A DNA stretch of 64,000 bases from Psettodes erumei. Taxonomy: Eukaryota; Chordata; Actinopteri; Pleuronectiformes; Psettodidae. Position 1 is the stretch's first letter, and the number at the start of each line of letters is the position of its first letter. The notes below the pieces were generated by a model. The model searched no databases, was not told the origin of the DNA, and was given only the letters and a program-made list of their open reading frames with translations. A program made the translations under genes and the position numbers. This document shows positions 44,340 to 55,846 of the stretch, piece by piece. The stretch lies in assembly GCA_016785225.1 (NCBI GenBank), contig JAFBJZ010000375.1, forward strand, positions 4,693,501 through 4,757,500. Direction: 5' to 3'.

Positions 44340-46582
44340 ATGCCAATTTGCTGGCTTATCAGCGAGGGGGGCTATCATAAACCTATTCAGTTGCCCCACT
44401 TACAGACAATTGTCCTGGGTCGAGGTCCAGAAACGACTATTAAAGACAAAAAATGCTCCCGACAGCAAGGTAATACACTGATAGGCTAGCTAAAGGTTAG
44501 CTATACCTGCTAACGTGGAAAAATATCACTCACTTCAGCATAATGCGACCTTCTGGCTAATGAATGGTCATTAAAAGTAAAAGTAATTTTTCAATATTTC
44601 TGATGTGTTTTAGTATAATTGATTTATCTGTTCTCTTTCGTTGCAGCCCTTTAAACTTAATTAGCTACAACATTAAAATGCAACTTTATTAATATTAATG
44701 CATGGGTCATTGTATAATAGTGTAACACTCACACACACTCAAAAGGTCAATTTGTCTGATATATATTATTTGGGTTTTATTCTCGCCCAAAATATGGCGT
44801 GAAATTGTCTTGATTTATTTTATTTAATGTTTATTGCCCTTTGTCTATGCCATGACAAAGTGTTCTTTGCTTCTCATGAAATGCACAAATGTGAAAAATT
44901 TTACCTTTACACGAACCCTCAGGAATTCTTATTTTTTAAACATAATTTTAATCATATATCTCTTTGCATTTTTATATACTGAGAGTAAAATAATGAAATT
45001 GTGATATGAACAAGTATTTCTTTTAAAACTTTAACCTATTCAAATGTTATCCCCCTCCAACCAGTTGAACTGAAAGCAGAATGCAACAAAGGCTATGTCA
45101 AAGTTAAACAGGTAAGACATACATCAAGTTTAATGCTGAACTTTTTTCCTCCTCACTGCTAATTTAAATAGGCAGTGCTAAACCTTACATTGCGCTTAGT
45201 CCATCTGCAGTAATGAATATTTTTCATTCATGTTTTTATTTCAGTGATTAATGAACAGTCTTAGGAAGGTTATTTAATACTGTGTCTTCTCTTCCATCTG
45301 TATTCTAAAGCTAGGTGCAAACCCCACCTCCATAGACTCTGTAGTGGTGGGCACAGGCAATGAGGTCAAAATGAAGCCCGGACAGCAGCTTCATATTGTC
45401 AATCAGCTCTATCCATACACTATACAGTTCAGGGAGGATCCCACCAGTAATCATAGTGGCACCAAAAGACCACGGGTGTCAGCTTCAGAGGACAGAGAGA
45501 GCCAGAGAGAGGCTCAGAAAATGAAAGCAGCCAAACAGACAGAAACGGTGTCTGTGTCAGTCACTGGACAAGCCACAAAAAACAGTGTAAGAAAAAGAGA
45601 ATGTGTACATTTGCATGTGAACATATTTAAAAAATAAGGAGTATGTCATTCAAAGGACACATGTTGCCTGAAATCCATTGTAGGAAAGTGTTGGACACTG
45701 GAGCCAAGGTCTAAAGACTTCAATGCAAGACCCAAAGATGCAGGTAGCTATTGTTAGCTATTAAGAAAATATTTACAGTTACTGCATGTTGGATGACATT
45801 CTCAACAAGTCTGGCTGTTAAAAATTAGTGTTTCCATTTTTTCCAGGTATACAAGGATGATAAAGTTGTAGTCATTAAAGATAAATACCCAAAAGCTCGC
45901 TACCACTGGCTGGTTCTACCATGGCAGTCCATTCCCAGTCTGAAGGCATTGCGTGAGGAGCACCTTGACTTGGTCAAACAAATGCAGCAAGTTGCTGACA
46001 TGATGGTTCAGCAGTGCCCAGATGCCAGCTCACTACGCTTTCGCACAGGTTACCATGCCATCCCAAGTATGAGGTTAGTAGTAACTGCTTGAAATGAAGA
46101 CCACACTGGTGTTGTATCACTTTTCTCACAAATAATGAATGTTTTACATTGTTGCAAGCTGTTTTCTAAAGCAAGTTTTTAAGACACTCAAAATCCATAA
46201 ATTTTATGTTTATTTTCTTCCACAGTCATGTCCATCTCCACGTGATCAGCCAGGACTTTGACTCTCCTTGTTTAAAGAACAAAAAGCACTGGAACTCTTT
46301 CACAACTGATTATTTCATTGATTCTCATGGTGAGAGTAAATTCATGCTGATTTTGGTGTTTTAACCTGAAGTTCGTCAGTAGTATGTTTTTCCATTACTG
46401 CAAATTTACACTTTTCTTTATCTGCAGATGTCATTCAGATGCTTGAAACAAATGGAAAGGTCATTGTGAAAGAAAGCACCAGTGAGTTGTTGAAACTGTC
46501 TCTCCGCTGTCATGTGTGTCACAAAGAGCTTCCCACTATACCAGCTCTGAAGCAACACCTGATGTCCCACTTTCCCAGATAA
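44340..46582 (+). CDS. aptx: Aprataxin (aptx), complete, 7 exons
   Basis: DNA repair enzyme that removes AMP from aborted ligation ends; loss causes ataxia with oculomotor apraxia in humans. Exons: 44340-44469, 45065-45111, 45311-45586, 45684-45743, 45847-46073, 46226-46329, 46428-46582; phases agree and give 332 aa (human 342). An N-terminal FHA domain (VLGRGPET, DKKCSRQQ) binds phosphorylated XRCC1/XRCC4. The catalytic HIT domain runs from KDDKVVVIKDKYPKARYHWL to the histidine triad HVHLHV at residues 248-253. A C-terminal C2H2 zinc finger (CHVCHKELP...HLMSHFPR) binds DNA. Shares its promoter with dnaja1. An AATAAA overlaps the stop codon (46581-46586). Confidence 0.96.
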
Positions 46583-48798
46583 TAAAACCTCAGAATGCCT
46601 CAGATGTTCACAAGTTCAACACAGGACTCAGGATTGGCCATTATTTTTGCCTGTTAATGATGACTTATAGTTCTCCAAGACATGTTTCATTGAGTACTGT
46701 AATTAGGTGACCAGAACCAATGTCCATGTTTTAAACAGCAGCTTTTGTTTTAAATTTGCCATTTGTCAATAGGTCACTTCATTCAAACATGTTTACATGT
46801 GTTGTATTAACTTTTTGTTAGAACTAAAATTCAGATTTTTCTTTTTCATTTTAAATTAAAAGAAACAAAGGATAAGTTTTCTGACAGTTCATCGACTTTT
46901 GATCAAGTTCAGTGCAGATTAAAGGGTAAAGGAAGCTGTGATAATTAATTATGTTTTGAACCTCCTGTTTTCTTTGTATTCTTTGTATGCCTGTTTTCTT
47001 TGTATATAGAAAATAAGAAAGGGGTTTCTACGTGAGTTTTGATTAAAGCTTTAGGGCACCCTGTTTGTATTTTCAAAGAGAGGACCTCAGTAGTCTTGGT
47101 TTCAGGGCTGAGGTCTTTCAAAGCTGTAGGTGAAAGTGGCAACTGCACAAGAAAATCTCACCTCATAAATGAAACCTTTTATGACAAATTTACTTGATGC
47201 CAGCCTGAAAATAGAAATGAGATGAGTGAGAGGGATGCTGTGGTGATCACACATTTCTTACTTTGTTACACGAGTGGGAGCATGTGAGTACCAGGCACAG
47301 CTAATATGAGTGTTTACACCAATAAAGTTGGTGTAAGAGCAAGCGGCATGATTTCTCTGAAACATGCATCTACTGCTAATTCTTGACAAAGCTTGGATCC
47401 AAAATATAATTACAAGGAGGGGAAAGAGTGGCCCCTTTACACTCATAGCCCACCCACACAGGTCTTTCCACTTTCCACACCAGCTGACGAGTCATCCTCT
47501 GAGAACTGTGTGAGCGTTCACAGTCAATGCTTTAATCAGCATTTCCCTCATTCCCCTGTTAATTGTTTTATTTGTTAACTCACACCTCTATTATTGCAAT
47601 GACATTATGTAAATCCCATTACAGTTCTGCTTAATTTTAATCAGAGTAGATGTCTAACCAACCCGAATAAGTGAAAACAACAGTGAGTGGGTTGAGGGGC
47701 CTTTAAGAGCTTTCATTAAACACAGCAGCATGGGTTGACTTTGTCGCCACCTGCTGGCTAAAGGCAAAACAAATCTTTAACACATGGGACCCTGTTACGC
47801 AGCTACAGAGTGTTCAAAAAGAGAGCAAAAAATAAATAAAGTAAGATTAAAAAAAAAAAAAATCTAAAAATCTATACTTACACCTCCGGTACCACACACA
47901 TGTGCCAGACAAAAAGTGTATGGGCACCACCTCAGGAAACAACACACAATGCTGCACAGCAAATGTCACTCTCCACACATGGCAAGAGCGCGGGTCTATC
48001 TAAGTCTCCCCTGTGTCCTCTCCCCATGTACCTTTATCTATCTTCGCCGTCAGCCCTAAACAGCATGCGAACGCCACCCGCCCCCCCGAGAAATGAGTGC
48101 ATAACCTGGTCGAAACACTGGACTCAAGCCCCCCACGTTTTACTACATACCCCAAAATTTTACATACATACTCCAAATGCTATTTCGTGCGCACGAGATA
48201 CAATTCGCTCGCACGTTTTGAATAATGTCTTTCTACTTCGTCATTCATTTGTACGCAATGTATGTATACACAAAGACAGGACAGCAGTCCAGCCTCTGCG
48301 CCTGAAACACTGCTTCGAATTAAGCAAAAGCTAAATATAGTTAGCCAGTTAATTTAAGGTTGGTTATGAGGTCCTCTGCTAGTGAACGTATTCAAATGAT
48401 TAATTAATGCCACACAATTAAAATAATAACACTGTATACGTTATCCTTAGTATTTTTTATTGTTTATTTTTACAGTGTATTGAGTGAGACCGTGATGGTT
48501 TGGGGACAATTTAGGTTCCTTTCTTACTGCAATATGTATCTCTTGATAGGTTAGAAGCATATGACACAATGTAGTCCCTTGCCCTTTGTGCCAGCTGGCT
48601 CTCGTGCGGAAATAATCATTACCACGTGCCACCGAATTGTATCTCGTGCACTCGCAATATCATTTGAAGTGGTTAGTATAGCAAATCTTTATATAAACAG
48701 TGTTTGTAAAGTATTTGTATACGGTTTATACCGTACATTGTGAAGTGCCGTGGATTAAACCGTAAACAAAGAAAGTGCTAGCTGCAGAAAAGTTAACG
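46583..48798. other. aptx downstream region and foldback element
   Basis: The left part is presumably aptx 3' UTR. The right part holds the inverted-repeat element at 48174-48666. No coding gene recognised; open frames such as 47900-48334 have no protein-like features. Confidence 0.4.
48174..48666. repeat. Foldback (MITE-like) element with 43-bp inverted ends
   Basis: The left arm (48174-48216) and the right arm (48624-48666) are reverse complements with few mismatches and no gaps; the core, gcacgagatacaattcg, is identical over 17 bases (48191-48207 against 48633-48649). The 407 bases between have no coding capacity. This is the form of a non-autonomous DNA transposon or foldback element; its family is not identified. 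Confidence 0.6.
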
Positions 48799-48872
48799 TG
48801 GCCCGTACGGGGATCGAACCCGCGACCTTGGCGTTATTAGCACCACGCTCTAACCAACTGAGCTAACCGGCC
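48799..48872 (-). tRNA. tRNA-Ile (anticodon AAT)
   Basis: Canonical 74-nt tRNA: acceptor GGCCGGT with ACGGGCC and discriminator A, A box TTAGCTCAGTTGG, anticodon loop GCTAATA (anticodon AAT), T arm GCGGG-TTCGATC-CCCGT (B box). A TTTT Pol III stop follows 8 bases past the 3' end on the minus strand (AAAA at 48788-48791). Confidence 0.97.
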
Positions 48873-49048
48873 GATTGATAGCTTCCACTACCGACGTGAG
48901 AAAACGCATGTCCTGAAGGTATATAGCACCAAATCTCCCTAACTGAACTACTATGATAGTTGTCATTGGTCGTGATCCACACATCAGAGAGAGGGCATGC
49001 TTTTCACAATAGCAATTCAGTTTTCTTTTTTAAATTCACATTTACTTT

Positions 49049-49054
49049 TTTATT
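49049..49054 (-). terminator. Poly(A) signal of the acidic SCPP gene
   Basis: AATAAA on the minus strand, 411 bases beyond the stop codon of the acidic SCPP gene, giving a plausible 3' UTR of 49035-49464. Confidence 0.55.
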
Positions 49055-49464
49055 CATATAAACATGATGATGTCAACAACAGATAAAACAGTAAACCTGC
49101 AAGCAGGTATCGAAGGGGTCCAAGTCCGCCATGCAGTTCATAGCCAGGACATGCTTCCATGGCAACACAGCTCACACAGCACATGTGCATGGGGCAGGTT
49201 GAAAACATCACAGATGTGGGAACAATGCTTTCAGGGGAGCCCCTTCAGACTTGGACCCCTAACTAAGCTACATCATCATTACAATACTAATCACACATAC
49301 ACAGATCAATCAGCTGCAGATAACTTTATAATGCCATAATCAACATTCAGAAGCGATGGGCAAGAGCAATGGGCAACTTTTCACCCTGAAGTCATCAGGT
49401 TGGTCATGTAATGGTGTTGTAGTTCATAGTGGGAAACATAAAGATGCACAAGGGCATATATACA

Positions 49465-51697
49465 TCATCTTCTTAGACTTAACTCCCTTTCATCTTCATC
49501 TGGCACCATCAGATTATCTACAGAGTAATGGGCATCATCTCCTATGCTCTGGAAGAAATACTCTTCACTTTCACAGCTCTGAGTTCCATTCACACAGTCT
49601 TTGGCTTTGATTTGTCCCAGCTCTGTACTGTCACTGGCATCACTGTCCTCTGTGCTCTTGCTGGCATCACTGCTGTCACTGGCCTCACTGGTCTCATTGC
49701 TTTCACTGCTGGCACTCTTGCTGCTGTCACTGTCTATGGTGGTAATAGCGGTAATGTCACTGGTGTCTGAGCTGTCACTGCTGGTGTCGCTGCTGTGGGG
49801 TGCGGTGGGGTTCTCCATCAGCAAAACATTTGTTTGACCTTGACTGGTATTGGTCTTCTGCTTGAAGGTGGTGCTTAGCTCAATGCTCACGTGTTCTTCT
49901 TGACTTTTGACCTCTGTGCTGCTGTTGTCTTCTGTGCTCAGGTCTTTGACGACACTTGCAAACACTCGAACCCAGCTCTGATACAGACAGAAAAAAGAGC
50001 ACAGTGTGAGTCATCTTTAATCTCATGTAAAGCAGCATGTTTTAAACTGAGTGAGCCTGCAAAAGTGTTCATCTTACCTTTCGAATATTCTCCTCACTGC
50101 CCATGCTGTCATCTCTGGTTTCAGCCATAGAATCAGACTGTAGAAATACAGCGAATAATATAAGCGAAATGGGAGCCAGAAATGCTAACAGTTGGTAAAC
50201 AAACTAGGTTTGGTAAAATATTTAACTTCTTTTCATCTTACCCCATCATCCTCATCTGATTGACTGTCACTCTCCTCTGAAGTCTGTTATTATTAGAAAA
50301 GACACATTGTTTTAGAAAAAAAATGCACATTCTGTAAATGGATAGAACAGCAAGTATACTGATAAAACCATAGCATTTATTTTGTTTTATCAATGCCATT
50401 ATTGTTTCTAAAATGTATATAGTATATACAGTTAATTAGATCGCAGATACAACCCACCTTGTCCTCAGATGTTGAGTCTAATGATTCTGACTCTGAACTC
50501 TGACTCTGGAAACAGATGGATAACAGACATGGACTTGGATATTAGACACATTTGCAACACATCAGTAGATCAAACAGGTCAGCTTGATTATTTTTTTCCT
50601 TCTGGAGTCTTGCAGAAGATAGGGAATTCAGAATGACTCACTTGATTTGAGGTACTTTCTTCAGAGCTCTGCAACATGAAGAAAAACATGTCAATTTAGG
50701 TGAAACTCAGCAATAAAACTTGATGCTAAAAGTCCTCTGCATCAGAAAGTAATATTTGAGTAATTACCAGAGTAAATGTATACAGTACCTGAAGCTCTGA
50801 GGTGTTATTTTCAGACGATTGTGAAACAGACAAACTTTCAGTCTGGGAAAGAAAAACAAAGTAAGCACACACCACAGTATGTTTAATTATACCCTCCAAC
50901 TGCAGCATCAACAATCATCCCATTCATTTAAGAGCCATTGTTGGGGTAAGCTATTGCTGCATATAAATGCAGACATACAGTAAACAAAAGATTGTGGGAA
51001 TTGTCTTGAGGTCTCGAGAACCCTTGAGTAACCACACCTATTGTTATTTTTTCTGCTGACTGTGTCGGAGGAATGCAGCTTTACTGCAGTCAAATAATTT
51101 ATGAGTAAAATGCGTGGTGTTCTACCACCAGTCAAAGTCAAATGAGATGAGTTTTAAGCGAGGAGATAATTTTGGATGACACTCACCGAGTTTGTGTCAA
51201 GCTCCCTTGATTCCAAAACAACATTGTATGAGATCTGTCAGAAAAGAAACACATAGGGGTAAGGGATGAGGAAAGTGCAGGAATCATCATCAATACAAGA
51301 CACTCGATCTTTAAGGCACACAATATCTATGTGTACATGTAGGTATTTTTACAGAGTGAGGCAGTGCTCAGTTTAAGTTAAATGAATACTGCAGGACAAA
51401 GGTGATAGTTTACAGTTTTATGCCAATATGGTTGTAACTGGAGTCCTTGTAGTGACAAAAATACAAGAAACTGCAGAGCATGCCAGCATAGAGCCACGTG
51501 AACCTTCAAGGTGGGAGACTTTTTTGTTAATAAATGTTATTTCAACTCTAAGAATGTCAATATTTTGCAGCAAACTTTTGAAATGCCACAATTCTTATAT
51601 TAACACCCTGTTGTAATACTTTTATTTTCAGTCTCATACTTACTGGGTTGGCAAAAACTGCTCCAATCAGGCAAAATGTTATTATGGTAACCTTCAT
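49465..51697 (-). CDS. Acidic SCPP-family secreted phosphoprotein (SIBLING type, spp1/scpp1-like), complete
   Basis: Coding exons on the minus strand: 51644-51697, 51187-51234, 50789-50842, 50642-50668, 50458-50505, 50242-50283, 50078-50137, 49465-49977; every one is a multiple of three, so all introns are phase 0, the signature of SCPP genes. A non-coding exon 1 (about 51958-52095) lies below a TATA box. The product is about 281 aa: a signal peptide (MKVTIITFCLIGAVFANP), small Ser/Glu/Asp exons full of SxE sites for FAM20C kinase (SSEES, SESES, SDEDD), a Ser/Asp-rich last exon with repeats such as DSSDTS, and the end ELSLRR. Such proteins bind calcium in bone, dentin or scale matrix. It points away from sparcl1, as the human SIBLING genes do. 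I see no RGD, so osteopontin (spp1) identity is not proven; scpp1 is the alternative. Confidence 0.8.
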
Positions 51698-52121
51698 CCT
51701 ATAAAAAAAGAATATGTGATTAATATTGTTAACTTATTTTCATCTAAGTTGAGACAAGCTGATTTAACACTGAAACAATAATCTAAAAATACAAAATATG
51801 TCAACAACAATTGTATCAGCAAAGGTAAATGTTCTTAAAGTTAAGAACATGGTAAAATGACATTCAAAGATGGAATAGGTAATAAAAGAATATATATATA
51901 TAGTTGAAACATATAGTTTAAAAAACATTTATGTTATAAAGAGTCCTTAGTTACCTTTTCTTTTGTTTGATAGATTTGGAGTTGTGAGAGATGATGTTAT
52001 TCGTCCTTCAGCAGTGAACAGGAGAATCCAGTGTCTTTTCTGAGCCACGTATGGAGGCAGGCAGTTGAGGCAGTAGGAACACGATGTGTGGATATGCTGT
52101 AGGAAACGCCAAGGACCTCTG

Positions 52122-52127
52122 TATATA
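52122..52127 (-). promoter_or_regulatory. TATA box of the acidic SCPP gene
   Basis: On the minus strand the sequence reads gcttatatac, about 25-30 bases before the presumed start of the non-coding exon, whose donor (aaaag|gtaact) is near 51957. TATA promoters with a non-coding first exon are usual for SCPP genes. Confidence 0.6.
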
Positions 52128-54700
52128 AGCAATCTCAATTAAAATGATTGCATCACTTCCTTCCGGTTGTCTCTCACTCTCTCTCTCTTGTCTACACGCG
52201 AAGGTGTTTGTTTCCGGAGAGCAAGCTCAAAACAAACACACACACTACACACACATTCACAGAGCTGTTTCATTCAGTCACTAAATTTTCTCCACCCCCT
52301 CTCAAGTTCTTAGTGAAATATAGTTGAGCGTACTAAAACCACAGGGTTTGTGGCCTGTTGAAAAAACAAACTCACCCACTCAGAGTGGAAAAGGAGGGCC
52401 AGACAGGATCATGCTTGTTTCCGGTGAAATGTTTTTTTTTTTAATATACCATCTAGCCACCCAATAGTTAGATTCATATTACTGTTTCATAACGAGTTAA
52501 GAGAAACATATGAGAAGTAGTGCCTTGCTCTAAGGTTGATTATTTGGAAAATGGAGGCTGCTGAGATCTTTCCGACAGGAGAGTTAAACTTGTGATAGCT
52601 TCACATAAACTTCAAGGCCTAACTTGCTAATGATATACTTACAGTAAATGGAAAAAACAACAAACAAAACCATGTTTTGTTACCTAGCATCCTTGCTGTT
52701 ACATGATTTTATTGACAATGAGGCTTGCTCTTGGAAATAGGGCATGTACAGCAGAAAGTCTTAAAAAAAGACTTCTATATTTCCTTCCTGAGACTCATAA
52801 TTGTTTCCTGGATATCCTTATATGGTCAGGCCCCAAAATAGGATTGCAGAATTCCTTGTTTAACCTCACTATGGATTTCAGCCTTGCAAAAAACAAACAT
52901 GTAATTAGACTGGATGTTCACCAGTCTGAAGCTGTCTGCCAAAAACCACAGCTACCAGTTAGTTGTATGGCTCTGCTTTAGTAAGGGGAGGAGTGAGGAG
53001 ACGATGATTGATGGTTGTTGAGGCATGCAGACTGGCAGTCCGCAGTGTCCGCACATTCACCCCAAGGTTACTTAAGTTTTTATGATGTATAATCCCTTTT
53101 GGCCAGACATCTGATGCTTCCGTATTATTCATTTTCATGAATGCTAATAAATATTTACAGTTAGTCTAGTAGTAACACGGTGCAGATTTTTGTTTGTCTG
53201 GGTTAACTATGGATTACAAACAATAAAAAACAAAAAACTGCAGGACACTGGAACTTAAAGGAAAAAGTAAAGTACTGTCAAGATTTTTGCTTGAATATTA
53301 TAAACTTCTATAACCTGTGTTAGTAAAGCTCAACAGTTTCTGTAACAATAATATTGAATAATAACCAAGGATGGAAATATTTTGATATTACTACAAAATC
53401 ACATCATATTGGTGAGGTCCAGGATTTATTTTTGACCCTGGAAACAGAAGCTGAAAAAACACTCTTACCAACATCCCAGAGCTTTCGATCATGTCACATG
53501 ATCTTCATCTGCATTGCTCAGTTTATCATAGAATAAACTGATTGAATATGAGGAACACACTGTGATATAAATGCAGGCTCCATGTCTCAACCAAACTTTT
53601 TTTTGCTCTGTTGAAACAGTTACAATATTGACATTATTATTTTGTTTGGGAACATGTTTATTTTTAAAGATTGAGTTTATTCCTTGCATATCGCACAACT
53701 CGGGATATTTGTCAATATTACTTAACTTTGGAAGGATATATTGAAAAAATAAATAGTGATACAAAAAAAACAACTTGAGAGATGTTGTAGCAGAGATTTG
53801 GTATAAAAAATACACAATTTACTACTAGTTACATAATTTCCCTTCAGGGATGAATAAAGTAATCTATCTATCTATCTATCTAGTTCATTTGCTTCATAAT
53901 ACCTATTCTGAGGCAGTTTGTTTTCTACCTTTCCACACAATAGTGTGGTGCCCTGGCTGCCCTGGTTAATTCTGAATTTTGTTGTCTGTGACAAATGAGA
54001 TACAATTATGAATAGTGGCTTCAGGGGCCATTCAAGTGCTCAAGAAGAAGGGAAAATCTGCACTTCCGTTACAACAGTGCAAACTCCACTTGCTGGTGAA
54101 AATATTATCAAAAGCTCCAAGATGGCTTTATAAAATGAGTAATAGTGGATTGTAATGACAAAAATTAAGGACCAATCTTTTGAACTAACATATTAAAAAC
54201 CTGTCTGCTGTCATTCTCTCACATAGCATGTAACGCCTGATGTAGATTTTGTTGGTGTTTGTTAGTGACTTGTGACAGAGTGACATCTACTGGCCAACAT
54301 TATGCATTGTTTCTGTGATGGAACCATGTTTCATGTGACATCACTGCACATTTTGCACTGGTTTGGTCTGATTATTATTATTCTATCTTGCACATCCTAC
54401 ATATAATATCATAATACATTTATCCAGATTTTCAAAAGGCAGCAAGAAAGAAAACATTTTATGCATGAATTCCGTAAGTGTTATATAAGTTTCATCTTCA
54501 ATAAAAGAACTAAATTTTGTCAGACCTGTCAAATGCTGTTTTGTCTTTCTGACTTTTTTCATGGCTCCTGGTCAGTGCAGTCTTTAAGGCAGAGCACTGA
54601 CTGAAGCTCAGTGTAGGATCTCTTTCTCTCAGTGCATCTGCAGCCCAGAGACCCTCCCAAAGTAGAAAAAGCATTGGCAGTGGAGACCCAAAGTGTGTGT
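52128..54700. other. Spacer between the acidic SCPP gene and sparcl1
   Basis: About 2.6 kb separating the two divergent genes. It contains a LINE-like tail (53828-53881). No gene recognised; regulatory elements for either gene may lie here but none can be named. Confidence 0.4.
53828..53881 (+). mobile_element. 3' tail of a fish LINE-type retroposon with (ATCT)n end
   Basis: The phrase cccttcagggatgaataaag followed by tandem atct is, from memory, the usual 3' end of several fish non-LTR retroposons. Only the tail can be recognised; how far the 5'-truncated copy extends is unclear. Confidence 0.5.
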
Positions 54701-55846
54701 GTGAGTGAGTGAATGTGACTGCTGGCTTGAATACAAGGGCATCTTCGCAGGTTCAACACAGGCACATTCTGCTGTTTGTGCTGGATTCCCTTTCTCTTGC
54801 AACTGCCAACCTCAGGTAAAAAGCTTTATTACTTATACTTTTACATGGCATAATGACAAAATAGAAGTATGTGGGTTTTTGTAGCATGTTGGTTTGCACT
54901 TCATCCTGCTTTTTGATGCAGTGTAGAGATTCCTTGTTTTGTTACACTGTAACCTCATTGTGGATGACTATGTTTTTGAATCAATACCCTAAATTAACAA
55001 TAGTCTTGTTTTTTTTTGTATACAGTGTATCACGAAATAGTGGCTATTAATATACTGCCTAAACTATGATGTACTGACATACTGTAGGCACTACGAACTG
55101 AAATGTTTATTTACCACTATTGTCTATATGATAGTTGGCTATAGAATTTAAAAATATCCTCAAAGAAGTCAAAGAAATTGTACATGAAATGGTATAGAAG
55201 ATCCATTAATGACTGCCACGTTACATGGGCAGTGTTTCAAAAATGAAAACTCTATATGTGTCTTTGGCCTAGAAATTGCCAAATGAAAAAATATTGAAGG
55301 ATATATTGCTTTTGGTGAATTTTCATAAACACCCTCCTGCCTGCACCTATCTGTGGTGTGCTGGGCCAAACCAGAGACCTATTGTTCACCCTGGACAGAC
55401 CCAGTAATGTCTGCTTTGTTTCCGTCCAGGGAGACAAAAAGTGTGTGGACTTAGTCAACTTTTTCCAGTCTGGTAGCTTCTGATGTTTACTTTAGATCTG
55501 AATGTGACTTTTGAGAGAGAGGCGCATCTCAGAGGCCTGTTTCCGTGACAACAGCAGGGACCAGTCCCACAGCTCTGCTCATCATGAATTGGCTGCTTAA
55601 AGATGCACTGATGTGTTTTATCTTTGAAAGCTCGGCCAAGTTCATGTCTTTGTTTTGACCAGTTTGAAGTCAAGATATAATATAGTATAAAGTATTGATT
55701 GTTTATGATTGTAAATATTTTACCCTTTTGTTTGTAGCAAGTGTCTTAGATATTCCATCTGCAGTGCTTCACAATAATGTAAACTGTGTCCAATCACATT
55801 TACATTTTTGTTCAGCGTTTCATCTATGAATTTAAATGTTTCAGGT

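Noticed and set aside
47900..48334. 144-codon frame overlapping the foldback element
   Set aside because: Composition is irregular, it crosses a repeat arm and has no recognisable feature.
49601..49837. Leucine/serine-rich plus-strand frame resembling a membrane protein
   Set aside because: It is antisense to the Ser/Asp repeats of the acidic SCPP last exon.
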